A stretch of DNA of 64,000 nt from Burkholderiales bacterium (GCA_947381415.1 CANCVB010000013.1:1-64000), one strand, 5' to 3'; numbered from the stretch's first letter, positions 1 through 9,679 are shown. The notes: generated by a model not told the origin, from the letters alone. Made by a program: numbers and translations.

Positions 1-38
1 GCCGAAGCGGGCTTCCCGTTTCACCCTGAAACGTCAAC

Positions 39-1541
39 TTAACGGTGGTAAGCGGTCTCGCCGTGGCTGGAAATATCCAAGCCTTCGCGCTCTTCCTCTT
101 CGGTGACACGCAAACCCACCACGATGTCGACCAGCTTGTAGGCAATCACAGAGACCACACCCGACCAAACGATGGTGGTGATGACCGCCTGCAACTGAAT
201 CCACACTTGGCCTTTGATGGAATAGTCTGCGGCAACCGCATTGGCCACGTAGTCATAGATGCCTGTGCCGCCCAGTGAAGGGGCTGCAAACACACCGGTC
301 AACAAGGCACCGACGATACCGCCCACGCCGTGCACACCGAACACGTCTAAGGTGTCGTCTGCGCCGAGCATGCGTTTCAAGCCATTGACGCCCCACAGAC
401 ACAGAATGCCCGCCACCAAGCCGATGATGATGGCGCCCATGGGGCCGACAAAACCACAAGCAGGGGTGATGGCCACCAAGCCGGCCACAGCGCCCGAGGC
501 CGCGCCCAACATAGAAGCTTTGCCTTTAGAGAGTGCTTCACCGGCAATCCAGGCCAAAGTGGCCATGGCGGTGGCGACCAAGGTGTTGACAAAAGCCAGC
601 GCAGTCAAACCATTGGCTTCCAAGTTGGAGCCAGCGTTGAAACCAAACCAACCCACCCACAGCAAGGCGGCACCGACCATGGTCAATGTCAGGCTGTGCG
701 GGGCCATGGATTCTTTGCCGTAGCCAATGCGTTTGCCAACCATGAAGGCACCCACCAAGCCAGCCACCGCGGCATTGATGTGCACCACTGTGCCGCCCGC
801 GAAGTCCAAGGCGCCTTTGGCCCACAACCAACCTGCAGCTGCGGTAACCGCTTCCAAGGTTTTCTCGTCGGTGATGGCGTCGGGGCCGTCCCAGTACCAC
901 ACCATGTGAGCCACGGGCAGGTAGCTGAATGTGAACCACAGCGCGCAGAACAACAATACCGCAGAGAACTTGATGCGTTCGGCGAAGGCGCCGACGATCA
1001 AGGCGCAGGTGATGGCCGCGAAGGTGGCTTGGAAGGCAGCGAAGGTGAACTCAGGAATGACCACGCCTTTGCTGAAGGTCGCGGCCACAGAGTCGACCGT
1101 GATGCCTTTGAAGAAGACCTTGTCAAACGAGCCAAAGAAGGGGTTGCCTGCGGTGAACGCCAAGGTGTAGCCGTACAACACCCACAGCACGTAAATGAGC
1201 GAGGTGACCACAAACACTTGCATCAGCACCGACAACATGTTTTTAGAGCGGACCAAACCGCCGTAGAACAAGGCCAGGCCAGGGATGGTCATGAGAATGA
1301 CCAACACGGTGGCCACCGTCATCCAAGCGGTGTCGCCCTTGTTGGGAACCAATGCGGGAGCCGCTGCTGGGGCCTCGGCTTCGGCAGCGGCGGCAGGTGC
1401 AGGTGCTGCGGCTTCTTTTTTCTCTGCAGCGGGTGCGGCAGCTTCAGCGGCGGGCTTGGCAGGCGCGTCTTCGGCCAGGCTCACACCGTGGGCAAAGACC
1501 AAACCCAAGCCCAAGGCTAAGGTGGCAATGAATTTTTTCAT
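39..1541 (-). CDS. amtB: Ammonium transporter AmtB
   Basis: Inner-membrane ammonium channel of about 500 residues. A signal peptide beginning MKKFIATLALGLGL is followed by an Ala/Pro/Glu-rich leader (about residues 24-65) and then the Amt core, with GDTAWM before the first core helix, FYGGLVR, and DVFGVHGVGG near the end. I start at the ATG at 1541, preceded by AGGA eight bases upstream, rather than eight codons earlier. It lies 23 bp downstream of glnK on the same strand, the usual glnK-amtB operon in which GlnK blocks the channel when nitrogen is plentiful. The periplasmic leader is longer than in the E. coli protein; I have seen this form in related betaproteobacteria. Confidence 0.95.
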   Translation of the reverse strand: MKKFIATLALGLGLVFAHGVSLAEDAPAKPAAEAAAPAAEKKEAAAPAPAAAAEAEAPAAAPALVPNKGDTAWMTVATVLVILMTIPGLALFYGGLVRSKNMLSVLMQVFVVTSLIYVLWVLYGYTLAFTAGNPFFGSFDKVFFKGITVDSVAATFSKGVVIPEFTFAAFQATFAAITCALIVGAFAERIKFSAVLLFCALWFTFSYLPVAHMVWYWDGPDAITDEKTLEAVTAAAGWLWAKGALDFAGGTVVHINAAVAGLVGAFMVGKRIGYGKESMAPHSLTLTMVGAALLWVGWFGFNAGSNLEANGLTALAFVNTLVATAMATLAWIAGEALSKGKASMLGAASGAVAGLVAITPACGFVGPMGAIIIGLVAGILCLWGVNGLKRMLGADDTLDVFGVHGVGGIVGALLTGVFAAPSLGGTGIYDYVANAVAADYSIKGQVWIQLQAVITTIVWSGVVSVIAYKLVDIVVGLRVTEEEEREGLDISSHGETAYHR

Positions 1542-1564
1542 GATGGTTGTCCTTATCGAAAGCA

Positions 1565-1915
<351 letters not shown>

Positions 1916-1955
1916 TCAGTGGAACTGCGAAATGTCCGCAGTGGAACTCACACTT

Positions 1956-1971
1956 AGCAGGCTTTGTGCCA
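1956..1971 (-). promoter_or_regulatory. Sigma-54 (-24/-12) promoter of glnK-amtB
   Basis: On the minus strand this reads TGGCACAAAGCCTGCT, against the RpoN consensus TGGCACGNNNNTTGCW. The invariant GG and GC are ten bases apart. It would place the transcript start near 1945, giving a leader of about 40 nt before glnK. Confidence 0.8.
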
Positions 1972-2023
1972 AGCACACTTGAAGCTGTTTGGGCGCTGGG
2001 ATGAACCAGAAAGGCCTTGATAA

Positions 2024-2038
2024 GCACCGAAATGGTGC
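2024..2038. promoter_or_regulatory. NtrC-type binding site upstream of glnK
   Basis: Perfect inverted repeat GCACC-GAAAT-GGTGC, matching the core of the NtrC site (TGCACC-N5-GGTGCA). It sits about 85 bp upstream of the predicted sigma-54 transcript start, a normal enhancer distance, and between glnK and the divergent comM. Confidence 0.75.
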
Positions 2039-2095
2039 GAACAACCCGCAAGAAACGCACGCAAACAGGGCGCGCACCAAAACAAGGAGAGCCAC

Positions 2096-3621
2096 ATGGG
2101 GTTTGCGGCGGTGCACAGCCGTGCGGTTTGGGGCCTGCAAGCACCCCGTGTCACGGTAGAGGTGCATTTGGCCAATGGCTTGCCCAGCTTTACCTTGGTG
2201 GGTTTGGCCGATACCGAGGTGCGCGAGTCGAGAGAGCGGGTGCGCTCGGCCATTCTCAACAGCGGTTTGGCGTTCCCCAGCAACCAACGCATCACCGTCA
2301 ACCTGGCCCCCGCCGATTTGCCCAAAGAGTCTGGGCGGTTTGACTTGCCGATTGCGGTGGGCATCTTGGCAGCCAGTGGGCTGCTGCCAGTGGCGGCGGT
2401 GTCTTCTTACGTGTTTGCCGGCGAGTTGTCGCTGTCGGGTGAATTAAGGCCTGTGCGTGGCGCATTGGCGATGGCCCAAGCCCTGCACCACGAGGGGACA
2501 GACGCGGCCTTGGTGTTGCCCACCGACAGCGCCCAGGAAGCCGCTTGGGTGCCTGGCACCAAGGTCTACAGCGTCAAGCAACTCCAGGAAGTGGTTCAGG
2601 GTCTCATGCCTGCCACGCCACCGGCATCAGCTTGGCAGCCCTTGCAGGTCCAAGCCCAGTTGCCGCAGTCGCCACGGCTTGAGGTGGGCGATTTGCAAGA
2701 CATCAAGGGCCATACCGGCGTCAAGCGTGGCTTAGAGATCGCTGCGGCGGGTGGGCACAGCTTGCTGATGGTGGGGCCCCCCGGCGTGGGCAAATCCATG
2801 TTGGCCAAGCGCTTGCTGGGTTTGTTGCCGCCCTTGCGCTTGGACCAAGCTTTGCAAACCGCGGCGATTCAAAGCATGTATGGCCCCGTGGGTTTGTCGC
2901 AATGGGGGCAGCGGCCGTATCGCCATCCGCACCACAGTGCCAGCTTGGCCGCCTTGGTGGGTGGGGGTGCGCCGCCCCGCCCAGGCGAAATATCCTTGGC
3001 GCATCACGGGGTGCTTTTTTTGGATGAATTGCCTGAATTTTCCCGCCCTGCGCTTGAGGCCTTGCGAGAGCCCTTGGAGACCGGTTGCATCAGCTTGGCG
3101 CGTGCCAAATACCATGTGGAGTACCCCGCCGCTTTTCAGTTGGTGGCTGCCATGAACCCTTGTCCCTGTGGCTACTTGGGGATGCAAAAACCCGCTTGCC
3201 GTTGCAGCCCAGAGCAGGTCGCGCGTTACCAAGGTCGCATCAGCGGTCCCCTGTGGGATCGCATCGATATGCAGGTTTCGGTGAATGCCTTGTCGCCCGA
3301 GGTGTTGTTGCAGGCGCCCCTGGTGAGCGCACCGCTGATGTCAAAGCGCGCTGCGTTGCAGCGCAAGAAATGGCGTGGCAACGCCAAGCGTGTTTGAACC
3401 GAGATTTGTCGCAAAAGCAGTTAGGTGCCCTGGCCTTGGACACCGCCGCATCGCGTTTGCTGGCGCACACGGCCGAGCAGCAAGCGTGGTCGGCAAGGGC
3501 AACACACCGGGTGTTGCGCCTGGCACAAACCATTGCAGACTTGGCGCAAGCCGATCAGATCAGCCCCATGCACATGGCCGAAGCGCTGCAGTACCGTTGG
3601 GTGTGGGGCAAGGCGGTTTAG
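2096..3621 (+). pseudogene. comM: ComM/YifB Mg-chelatase-like AAA+ ATPase, frameshifted
   Basis: Relative of the ComM/YifB helicase that helps branch migration during natural transformation. The N-terminal Lon-like domain ([29 protein letters not shown]) and AAA+ domain (Walker A GPPGVGKS, Walker [12 protein letters not shown], then [10 protein letters not shown]) are intact in frame 1 from 2096. The family C-terminus ([23 protein letters not shown]-type motif) is in a different frame ending at 3621. The join falls at the CCCC run 3317-3320; one more C would restore [11 protein letters not shown] and a full-length protein of about 508 residues. As written, translation ends at 3397 after 433 residues. 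This is either a real lesion or a sequencing error. The start has a strong AAGGAG site. Confidence 0.85.
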
Positions 3622-4091
3622 AACGGAATATCGTCGTCCATGTCGTCAAAGCCCGATTTGGCGGGCGCGGGCGCACGAGGCGAACTCGCCGCTGGCGCTG
3701 CGCTGCGCGCAGGTGCACGCGAGCCGCCATCTTCCGAGGGGCCGCCCATGCCTTCTCTGCCACCCAATAACTGCAACTCGGTGGCGATGATGTCGACAGT
3801 GTTTTTTTCCACGCCCGTGGTTTTGTCGGTATAGGAGCCGTACTTCAAGCGACCCTCCACGTAAATGGGGCGACCTTTCTTCACATACTCGCCGGCAATT
3901 TCAGCCAAGCGGTCGTAGAAAGTGATGCGGTGCCACTGGGTTTCTTCCACCATCTCGCCGCTGTTTTTGTCTTTGCGCTTGGTGCTGGTGGCAATGGACA
4001 CATTGGCCACGGCCTGACCGCTGGGGAGGTAGCGCACCTCGGGGTCGCGGCCACAATTGCCCATCAAAATCACTTTGTTTACGCTTGCCAT
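3618..4091 (-). CDS. ssb: Single-stranded DNA-binding protein SSB
   Basis: Binds ssDNA during replication, repair and recombination. 157 residues: an OB fold from MASVNKVILMGNCGRDPEVR through about residue 110, with VEGRLKYGSYTDKTTG, then a Gly/Ala/Pro-rich linker and the acidic tip DDDIPF that docks partner proteins. It converges on comM and overlaps its 3' end by four bases. Length and tail are normal. No LexA-like box was found in front of it. Confidence 0.97.
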   Translation of the reverse strand: MASVNKVILMGNCGRDPEVRYLPSGQAVANVSIATSTKRKDKNSGEMVEETQWHRITFYDRLAEIAGEYVKKGRPIYVEGRLKYGSYTDKTTGVEKNTVDIIATELQLLGGREGMGGPSEDGGSRAPARSAAPAASSPRAPAPAKSGFDDMDDDIPF

Positions 4092-4155
4092 GGGTGTTCC
4101 TCTTAAGTACGGTGAAATGGAATGCTCAGATTATGCGGCCCGACGTCGCCCGAGT

Positions 4156-5352
4156 TCAGTGCGTTGTGCCCGTGCCGGTTGGTGATGCAGGTACAAAGCG
4201 CGCGCGCCATGCCACCCCCAGCCACACCACCATCAATGCAGCGCTGGCCATGAAAACCCCGCTTGCACCCACGCTTTTGAGCAACAAACCACCGAGCGCG
4301 CCGCCGGCAAAGATGCCCAGCGACTGCAAGGTGTTGTAAACCCCCAAAGCCGCCCCGCGTGAGCCTGGGGGTGCCAAGCGAGACGCCAAGCTCGGCTGAC
4401 TGGCTTCCAACACATTGAAGCCGCAGAAAAACAAGAACAACAAGATGGCCAGCGCCCACAAGGGCGGTGCCGACAGGGCCAGCAGACTCCACGCCGCTTG
4501 CACCCCCATCACCAAGACAATGCAGCCCAAAAACAAGGGGCGCAGCCTGCCGCGCCGCTCCATGGGAAACAAGGTCACGCCCATGACCACAAAAGACAGC
4601 AGCACCGCAGGCAGGTAGACCCAGCCATGGTCGGTGCTGGCAACGCCCGCTTGGATCAGCAATGCAGGTATGGCGACCCAAGAGGCCAGTTGCACCGCGT
4701 ACAAGGCGAACACGCCGAAATTCAGGCGAACCAAATCGGGGTGCACCAGCAAGCCCCACAGACTGTGTTTGGCTTGGCCCGCCACTGGCAGCACAGGCTC
4801 TGGTGGTGTCCACCAGCGCACGATCACCACACCCAACACCGCCAGTAACAAGGTCACGCCAAAAATCGCACTCAAGCCCCCCCAGCCAGACAAGACGGGA
4901 CCCAGCACCAAAGACAGCGCAAACATCAAACCGATGCTGGCACCCACCAAGGCGGTGCCTTTGGTGCGCACCGCGTCGCGGGTTTGGTCGGCCAACAAGG
5001 CCGTCACTGCCGCAGAAATCGCGCCACCGCCTTGCAATGCACGGCCCCATGCCAAGCCGCTGACACTGGTGGCGGTTGCGCCCACGATGCTGCCCAAAGC
5101 CAACAAGGCCAAGCCCAGGTAAATCACGCGCTTGCGGCCAAAACGGTCGGCGGCCATGCCAAACGGAATTTGCAGCGCCGCTTGCACCAAGCCGTACACG
5201 CCCATGGCCATGCCAATCGCCGATAAGTCGTCGCCGCCCTCGTAATGCCGCGCCTCCAGCATGAAGACAGGCATCACCATGAACAAGCCCAGCATGCGCA
5301 TGGCGTAAATGCTGGCCAAAGAAAATGCCGAGCGCCGCTCGTTGGGCGTCAT
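4156..5352 (-). CDS. MFS transporter, YajR-like
   Basis: Twelve-helix major facilitator protein, probably a drug/proton antiporter. It begins MTPNERRSAFSLASIYAMRM, and the motif A loop reads GMAADRFGRKRVI after helix 2. The opening (RMLGLFMVMPVFML) resembles E. coli YajR, but at 398 residues it ends after helix 12 and lacks the C-terminal YAM domain. An upstream ATG at 5397 would add 15 residues; neither start has a clear Shine-Dalgarno, so the start is uncertain. It is divergent from radA. Substrate unknown. Confidence 0.85.
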   Translation of the reverse strand: MTPNERRSAFSLASIYAMRMLGLFMVMPVFMLEARHYEGGDDLSAIGMAMGVYGLVQAALQIPFGMAADRFGRKRVIYLGLALLALGSIVGATATSVSGLAWGRALQGGGAISAAVTALLADQTRDAVRTKGTALVGASIGLMFALSLVLGPVLSGWGGLSAIFGVTLLLAVLGVVIVRWWTPPEPVLPVAGQAKHSLWGLLVHPDLVRLNFGVFALYAVQLASWVAIPALLIQAGVASTDHGWVYLPAVLLSFVVMGVTLFPMERRGRLRPLFLGCIVLVMGVQAAWSLLALSAPPLWALAILLFLFFCGFNVLEASQPSLASRLAPPGSRGAALGVYNTLQSLGIFAGGALGGLLLKSVGASGVFMASAALMVVWLGVAWRARFVPASPTGTGTTH

Positions 5353-5461
5353 GCGCGTTTCGTCAGGGGGGGGCAGGGTCACGGTGCAAACCATCAAAGC
5401 TCAATCGGGTGATTGTCGGTCATGCCAAGTGCAAAGCCATGCTTGTTAAGCCCCATGGACA

Positions 5462-5477
5462 CTGTGAATGCATACAG
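5462..5477. promoter_or_regulatory. LexA-type SOS box before radA
   Basis: CTGT-GAATGCAT-ACAG is an exact CTGT-N8-ACAG LexA core, extended by flanking A and T to ACTGT...ACAGT. It ends 12 bp before the radA start codon. A bare core is expected about once per 64 kb by chance, so its position is the main support. Confidence 0.55.
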
Positions 5478-5489
5478 TTATCATGCGCC

Positions 5490-6866
5490 ATGGCCAAAGA
5501 CAAAACCCATTACAGCTGCACCGAGTGTGGCGGCACCAGCCCCAAGTGGCTGGGCAAATGCCCGCATTGCGAGGCGTGGAACACCCTGGTCGAGGCGGTG
5601 TCGGCGCCCGACGGCGCCGCCAAAAACCGCTTTGCCCCGCGTGCCGGTTTGGCGCCGGCCTCGGCGGTCACGGCGCTGTCCGATATTCAAGCCCAAGACG
5701 TCGACCGCAGCCCCACCGGCCAAGACGAACTCGACCGCGTATTGGGTGGCGGCATGGTCGAAGGCGGTGTGGTGTTGATCGGTGGTGACCCCGGCATTGG
5801 CAAATCCACCTTGTTGTTGCAAGCTTTGGACGGTTTGCAGCGCAGCGGCCAAACCACCTTGTACGTCACTGGTGAAGAGTCGGGGGCGCAGGTTGCGCTG
5901 CGCGCTCGCCGCTTGGGTCTGGACCACAGCCGGGTGCAGGTGTTGGCCGAAACCCAGTTGGAAAAAATCATCGCCACGCTGCAAGCGCAGTCACCACACA
6001 TCGCCGTCATCGACTCCATCCAAACCGTCTACTCCGACCAGCTCACCAGTGCACCAGGGTCGGTGGCGCAGGTGCGCGAGTGCGCCGCCCACCTCACCCG
6101 CTTGGCCAAGGCCAGTGGCATTGCCATAGTGTTGGTGGGCCATGTCACCAAAGAGGGCGCCTTGGCGGGCCCACGCGTGCTGGAGCACATGGTCGACACG
6201 GTGCTGTACTTTGAAGGCGATACGCACAGCAGTTTTCGCTTGGTGCGCGCCATCAAAAACCGTTTTGGTGCGGTCAATGAAATCGGCGTCTTCGCCATGA
6301 CCGAAAAAGGTTTGAAGGGCGTCTCCAACCCCAGCGCTATTTTTCTCAGCCAACACGCCGAGCCGGTGCCCGGCAGTTGCGTCATGGTCACCTTGGAGGG
6401 CACGCGCCCCTTGCTGGTGGAAATCCAAGCCTTGGTCGACAGCGGCGGCCCCAGCCCACGCCGCCTGAGTGTGGGCTTGGACCGCGACCGCTTGGCCATG
6501 CTGCTGGCGGTCTTGCATCGCCACGCCGGTGTGGCGTGCATGGACCAAGATGTGTTTGTCAACGCCGTGGGGGGTGTGCGCATCAGCGAGCCTGCCGCCG
6601 ATTTGGCGGTGCTGCTCGCCATCACCTCCAGCTTGCGCGGCAAGCCCCTGCCCAAGGGCTTTATCGCTTTTGGCGAAGTTGGTCTTGCGGGCGAGGTGCG
6701 TCCCGCGCCGCGCGGCCAAGAGCGCTTGAAAGAAGCCGCCAAGCTGGGCTTTAGCGTGGCCATCATCCCCAAAGCCAACGCGCCCAAAAAGCCCATCGAG
6801 GGCATGGTGGTGCACGCGGTCGAGCGGGTGGAAGAGGCCATGGCGGTGGTGCGCGGCCTGAGCTGA
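5490..6866 (+). CDS. radA: DNA repair protein RadA
   Basis: RecA-like ATPase that processes recombination intermediates. 458 residues from MAKDKTHYS: a four-cysteine zinc finger (Cys 10, 13, 24, 27), Walker A GGDPGIGKST at residues 98-107, the RadA-specific KNRFG motif in IKNRFGAVNEIGVF, and a C-terminal Lon-protease-like domain (VGGVRISEPAADLAV). The ATG at 5490 is chosen because the zinc finger must start within a few residues. A LexA-type box lies 12 bp upstream, suggesting SOS induction. Length is normal for the family. Confidence 0.96.
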   Translation: MAKDKTHYSCTECGGTSPKWLGKCPHCEAWNTLVEAVSAPDGAAKNRFAPRAGLAPASAVTALSDIQAQDVDRSPTGQDELDRVLGGGMVEGGVVLIGGDPGIGKSTLLLQALDGLQRSGQTTLYVTGEESGAQVALRARRLGLDHSRVQVLAETQLEKIIATLQAQSPHIAVIDSIQTVYSDQLTSAPGSVAQVRECAAHLTRLAKASGIAIVLVGHVTKEGALAGPRVLEHMVDTVLYFEGDTHSSFRLVRAIKNRFGAVNEIGVFAMTEKGLKGVSNPSAIFLSQHAEPVPGSCVMVTLEGTRPLLVEIQALVDSGGPSPRRLSVGLDRDRLAMLLAVLHRHAGVACMDQDVFVNAVGGVRISEPAADLAVLLAITSSLRGKPLPKGFIAFGEVGLAGEVRPAPRGQERLKEAAKLGFSVAIIPKANAPKKPIEGMVVHAVERVEEAMAVVRGLS

Positions 6867-6947
6867 ACTGCGCATTTATTGCGTTAGCGCAAGAACTCGC
6901 CGCGCGAGCTGCGCTACAACAGCCTTGTCTTTGTAGGAGACATCGCG

Positions 6948-7421
6948 ATGCCAATCACATCAAAAAGTATGCTGTTTTTGCTGACCATGGCCATGGCCAG
7001 TGTGGGCCATGCACAGCGCGTGGTGCCCGTGCCAGTGCTTACCGCCTATCAGCAAGAGTGCTCGGTCTGCCATTTCGCCTACCCCCCTGGCTTGTTGCCG
7101 CCGGCTGCGTGGCAACGCATCATGGACGCCATGCCGAAACACTTCAGTACCCAAGTCTTGCTCAACAGCGATACCCAGGCGGTGATTGCCCAATGGTTGC
7201 AAACCCAAGCGATCAACCCTGATTGGGTTGGCAGCCAAATGCCGCCCGACAACCGCATCACCCGCGCTGACTGGTGGCAACTGATTCACAAACCCAGCAA
7301 AAAACTCACCGCCAAAGTGTGGAAAAGCCCTTATGTGAAAAGCCCGTCGCACTGCGAGGCATGTCACCGCGGGGCGCCCACCGGTGAGTACAACGCCAAA
7401 ACCGCAGGAATACCGTCATGA
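6948..7421 (+). CDS. Periplasmic diheme cytochrome c (DHC family)
   Basis: Small secreted cytochrome of 157 residues. A signal peptide (MPITSKSMLFLLTMAMASVGHA) is followed by two c-type heme sites, CSVCH near residue 43 and CEACH near residue 142. The text around the first site (ECSVCHFAYPPGLLP) fits the diheme cytochrome c family. Its stop overlaps the start of a cytochrome b561-type gene by four bases, so the two are translationally coupled and probably form one electron-transfer unit. Such pairs in other proteobacteria sometimes include a third heme protein, which is absent here. The start has a GGAG site. Confidence 0.85.
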   Translation: MPITSKSMLFLLTMAMASVGHAQRVVPVPVLTAYQQECSVCHFAYPPGLLPPAAWQRIMDAMPKHFSTQVLLNSDTQAVIAQWLQTQAINPDWVGSQMPPDNRITRADWWQLIHKPSKKLTAKVWKSPYVKSPSHCEACHRGAPTGEYNAKTAGIPS

Positions 7422-8059
7422 ACAACCCAAAAACCGACAACCTAACGCCAACCACGTCCGTCAAAGTGTGGGATTGGCCGGTGCGCGTATTCCATTGGAC
7501 ATTGGCAGCCAGCGTGTTTGGCGCCTATATGACCGGTGAAGGCGAAGCGCTTGAGCGTCTCCACCAGGTCTTGGGTTGGGTGGCGGCAGGCTTGATAGGT
7601 TTTCGTGTGGTGTGGGGGCTCATTGGCACCCGCTATGCGCGTTTCAGTGAGTTTGTGCGCTCGCCCAAAGTGGTGTGGGCCTATATGAAAAGTTTGCGCA
7701 GCGCTCACCCGCAGCAGTTTGTCGGTCATAACCCGGTGGGTGCCGTGGCGGTGCTGTTGCTCATGGGGCTCACCTCGCTGACCGTCTACACCGGTTGGTT
7801 GGCCTTGGCCGATGACGCCAGCGAATGGTTTGAGGAGTCCCATGAAATGGCGGCCATGGCTTTGATCGGCATCGTCGTGGTGCATGTGATCGGGGTGGTG
7901 TGGAGCAGTCGCAGCCATGGCGAAAACCTGGTCAAAGCCATGTTGACGGGGCGCAAAACCGCCAGCCCAGAGGCGGGCATTCACCGCAACTGGGGCGTGC
8001 TGGCTTGGGCCATTGTGTTGGCCGTGGCGTGGTTTGTGTTTCTTCAACTCAGGGCTTGA
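7418..8059 (+). CDS. Cytochrome b561-family membrane protein
   Basis: Integral di-heme b-type cytochrome, 213 residues, of the family that resembles Ni-Fe hydrogenase cytochrome b subunits. It opens KVWDWPVRVFHWTLA with a heme-ligand histidine in helix 1, then RLHQVLGW in helix 2, and HEMAAMALIGIVVVHVIGVV in a later helix. Four membrane spans are apparent. The ATG overlaps the TGA of the diheme cytochrome c. Inferred role: quinol oxidation passing electrons to that cytochrome. The physiological partner is not identifiable here. Confidence 0.85.
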   Translation: MNNPKTDNLTPTTSVKVWDWPVRVFHWTLAASVFGAYMTGEGEALERLHQVLGWVAAGLIGFRVVWGLIGTRYARFSEFVRSPKVVWAYMKSLRSAHPQQFVGHNPVGAVAVLLLMGLTSLTVYTGWLALADDASEWFEESHEMAAMALIGIVVVHVIGVVWSSRSHGENLVKAMLTGRKTASPEAGIHRNWGVLAWAIVLAVAWFVFLQLRA

Positions 8060-8081
8060 AACTTAGGTCAAAATCAGCGCC

Positions 8082-8498
8082 ATGAACTGGCGAAATGTAT
8101 GCGTGATCCTTGGCTTGGCTGCTTTGCTGTTCGGCTCGTTTCGTGCTTTTGGCTGGTGGGGCTTTTCGCTGGTCTCTAGCGGCATCGTGTTTTGGTTGCT
8201 GCAACTCTCTACCCGCTTGATGCGCACCATGGAAAACGCGGCCGAGCAGCCCATGGGCACGGTCGCAAACGCCGTCATGTTCCATGCCCAACTGCACCAC
8301 GGTTTGCGCTTGCTGCATGTCATTGGCTTGGCTTCAAGCTTGGGCCAGCGCATCGCCACCGAAGACAAAAGTTGCGACGTCTTTGCTTGGCATGACGCGG
8401 CTGGCGACACGGTGCAATGCCATTTTCAAGAGGGCCGTTTGACCGATTGGCAGTTGCAGCGTGCGCCCGCGCCATCCAGCGACACGCCAGCAACGTAA
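8082..8498 (+). CDS. Hypothetical membrane-anchored protein
   Basis: 138 residues, family not recognised. Two hydrophobic stretches near the N-terminus (VILGLAALLFGSF and FSLVSSGIVFWLL) are followed by a soluble part of about 90 residues with no motif I know. It sits 22 bp after the cytochrome b gene and 43 bp before ilvE, so it may belong to either transcript. Codon use resembles its neighbours, which supports a real gene. Confidence 0.6.
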   Translation: MNWRNVCVILGLAALLFGSFRAFGWWGFSLVSSGIVFWLLQLSTRLMRTMENAAEQPMGTVANAVMFHAQLHHGLRLLHVIGLASSLGQRIATEDKSCDVFAWHDAAGDTVQCHFQEGRLTDWQLQRAPAPSSDTPAT

Positions 8499-8541
8499 AA
8501 TCGCACCCCTCACACACGCAGACCCCGAATAAAGGATTCCC

Positions 8542-9480
8542 ATGAGCGCCCTGCCCCCCCCCATGCACGACCGTGACGGCAAGATTTGGATGGACGGCGA
8601 GCTGGTCGATTGGCGCGACGCGAAGATCCATGTGCTCTCCCACACCTTGCACTACGGCTGCGGCGCATTCGAGGGCGTGCGCGCCTACGACACCGCGCAA
8701 GGCACGGCCATCTTCCGTTTGCAAGAGCACACCGAGCGCTTGTTCAACAGCGCCAAAATTTTGCGCATGAAAATCCCCTTCACCCCCGAGCAGGTGAACG
8801 AGGCGCAGCGCACCGTGGTGCGTGAAAACCATTTGAAAAGCGGCTACATCCGCCCCCTCACCTGGATTGGTTCGCAAAAACTCGGCGTCTCGCCCAAGGG
8901 CAACCAAATCCACCTCATGGTCGCGGCCTGGACCTGGGGCGCCTACCTGGGCGAAGACGGCATGAAGCGCGGCATCCGCGTGAAAACCTCCAGCTACACC
9001 CGCCACCATGTGAACATCACCATGACGCAGGCCAAGGCGGTGAGCAACTACACCAACTCCATCTTGGCCAACATGGAAGCGCTGGACGACGGCTACGACG
9101 AGGCGCTGCTGTTGGACGCCACGGGTTTTGTCTCTGAAGGTGCGGGGGAAAACCTGTTCATCGTCAAAGGTGGCGTCATCTACACCCCCGACTTGTCGGC
9201 GGGCGCTTTGAACGGCATCACCCGCAACACGGTGTTTCACATCGCCAAAGACTTGGGGCTGGAGATTGTGCAAAAGCGCATCACCCGCGATGAGATCTAC
9301 ATCGCCGACGAAGCCTTCTTCACAGGCACGGCGGCCGAGGTCACGCCGATTCGCGAACTCGATCGCATCGAGATTGGCGCGGGCAGCCGCGGCCCCATCA
9401 CCGAAAAAATCCAAAGCGCGTTCTTTGACATCGTCAACGGCCGCAACCCCAAGTACGCCCATTGGCTCACCAAGGTTTGA
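8542..9480 (+). CDS. ilvE: Branched-chain amino acid aminotransferase IlvE
   Basis: PLP fold-type IV enzyme that interconverts Ile, Leu and Val with their 2-oxo acids using glutamate/2-oxoglutarate. 312 residues with HTLHYGCGAFEGVRAY, the region of the catalytic lysine in QAKAVSNYTNS, EGAGENLFIV, and FFTGTAAEVTPI in the cofactor-binding loop. Length is normal. A Shine-Dalgarno AAAGGA precedes the start. A 65-residue zinc-finger gene follows after one base. Confidence 0.95.
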   Translation: MSALPPPMHDRDGKIWMDGELVDWRDAKIHVLSHTLHYGCGAFEGVRAYDTAQGTAIFRLQEHTERLFNSAKILRMKIPFTPEQVNEAQRTVVRENHLKSGYIRPLTWIGSQKLGVSPKGNQIHLMVAAWTWGAYLGEDGMKRGIRVKTSSYTRHHVNITMTQAKAVSNYTNSILANMEALDDGYDEALLLDATGFVSEGAGENLFIVKGGVIYTPDLSAGALNGITRNTVFHIAKDLGLEIVQKRITRDEIYIADEAFFTGTAAEVTPIRELDRIEIGAGSRGPITEKIQSAFFDIVNGRNPKYAHWLTKV

Positions 9481-9481
9481 C

Positions 9482-9679
9482 ATGAAAACCATCGAGTTGC
9501 TGGCGCAAGAACTCAACAGCCACGGCGGCGTGTTTTGCCCCAACCCCAAGGCCGACATGCAGCTGTGGAACACCCACCCCAGGGTGTTTTTGGACCTCTC
9601 TCACGAGGGCCATGCCAAGTGCCCGTATTGCAGCACCGAGTACCGCCTGAAAGACGGCGAGCACTTCGCCTCACATTGA
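9482..9679 (+). CDS. Zinc-finger domain protein (CHCC type)
   Basis: Only 65 residues. It carries a zinc-binding pattern, Cys near residue 19 and CPYC near residue 47, with nearby histidines (LSHEGHAKCPYC), as in the small zf-CHCC family related to a mitochondrial complex I accessory subunit. It starts one base after the ilvE stop and is followed by waaF, an arrangement common in Comamonadaceae as far as I recall. Function unknown. Confidence 0.8.
   Translation: MKTIELLAQELNSHGGVFCPNPKADMQLWNTHPRVFLDLSHEGHAKCPYCSTEYRLKDGEHFASH

Noticed and set aside
5-32. Two short inverted repeats after amtB (GAAGC/GCTTC and GTTTCA/TGAAAC)
   Set aside because: Stems of 5-6 bp without a T-run, and the left side is cut by the window edge; not strong enough to call a terminator.
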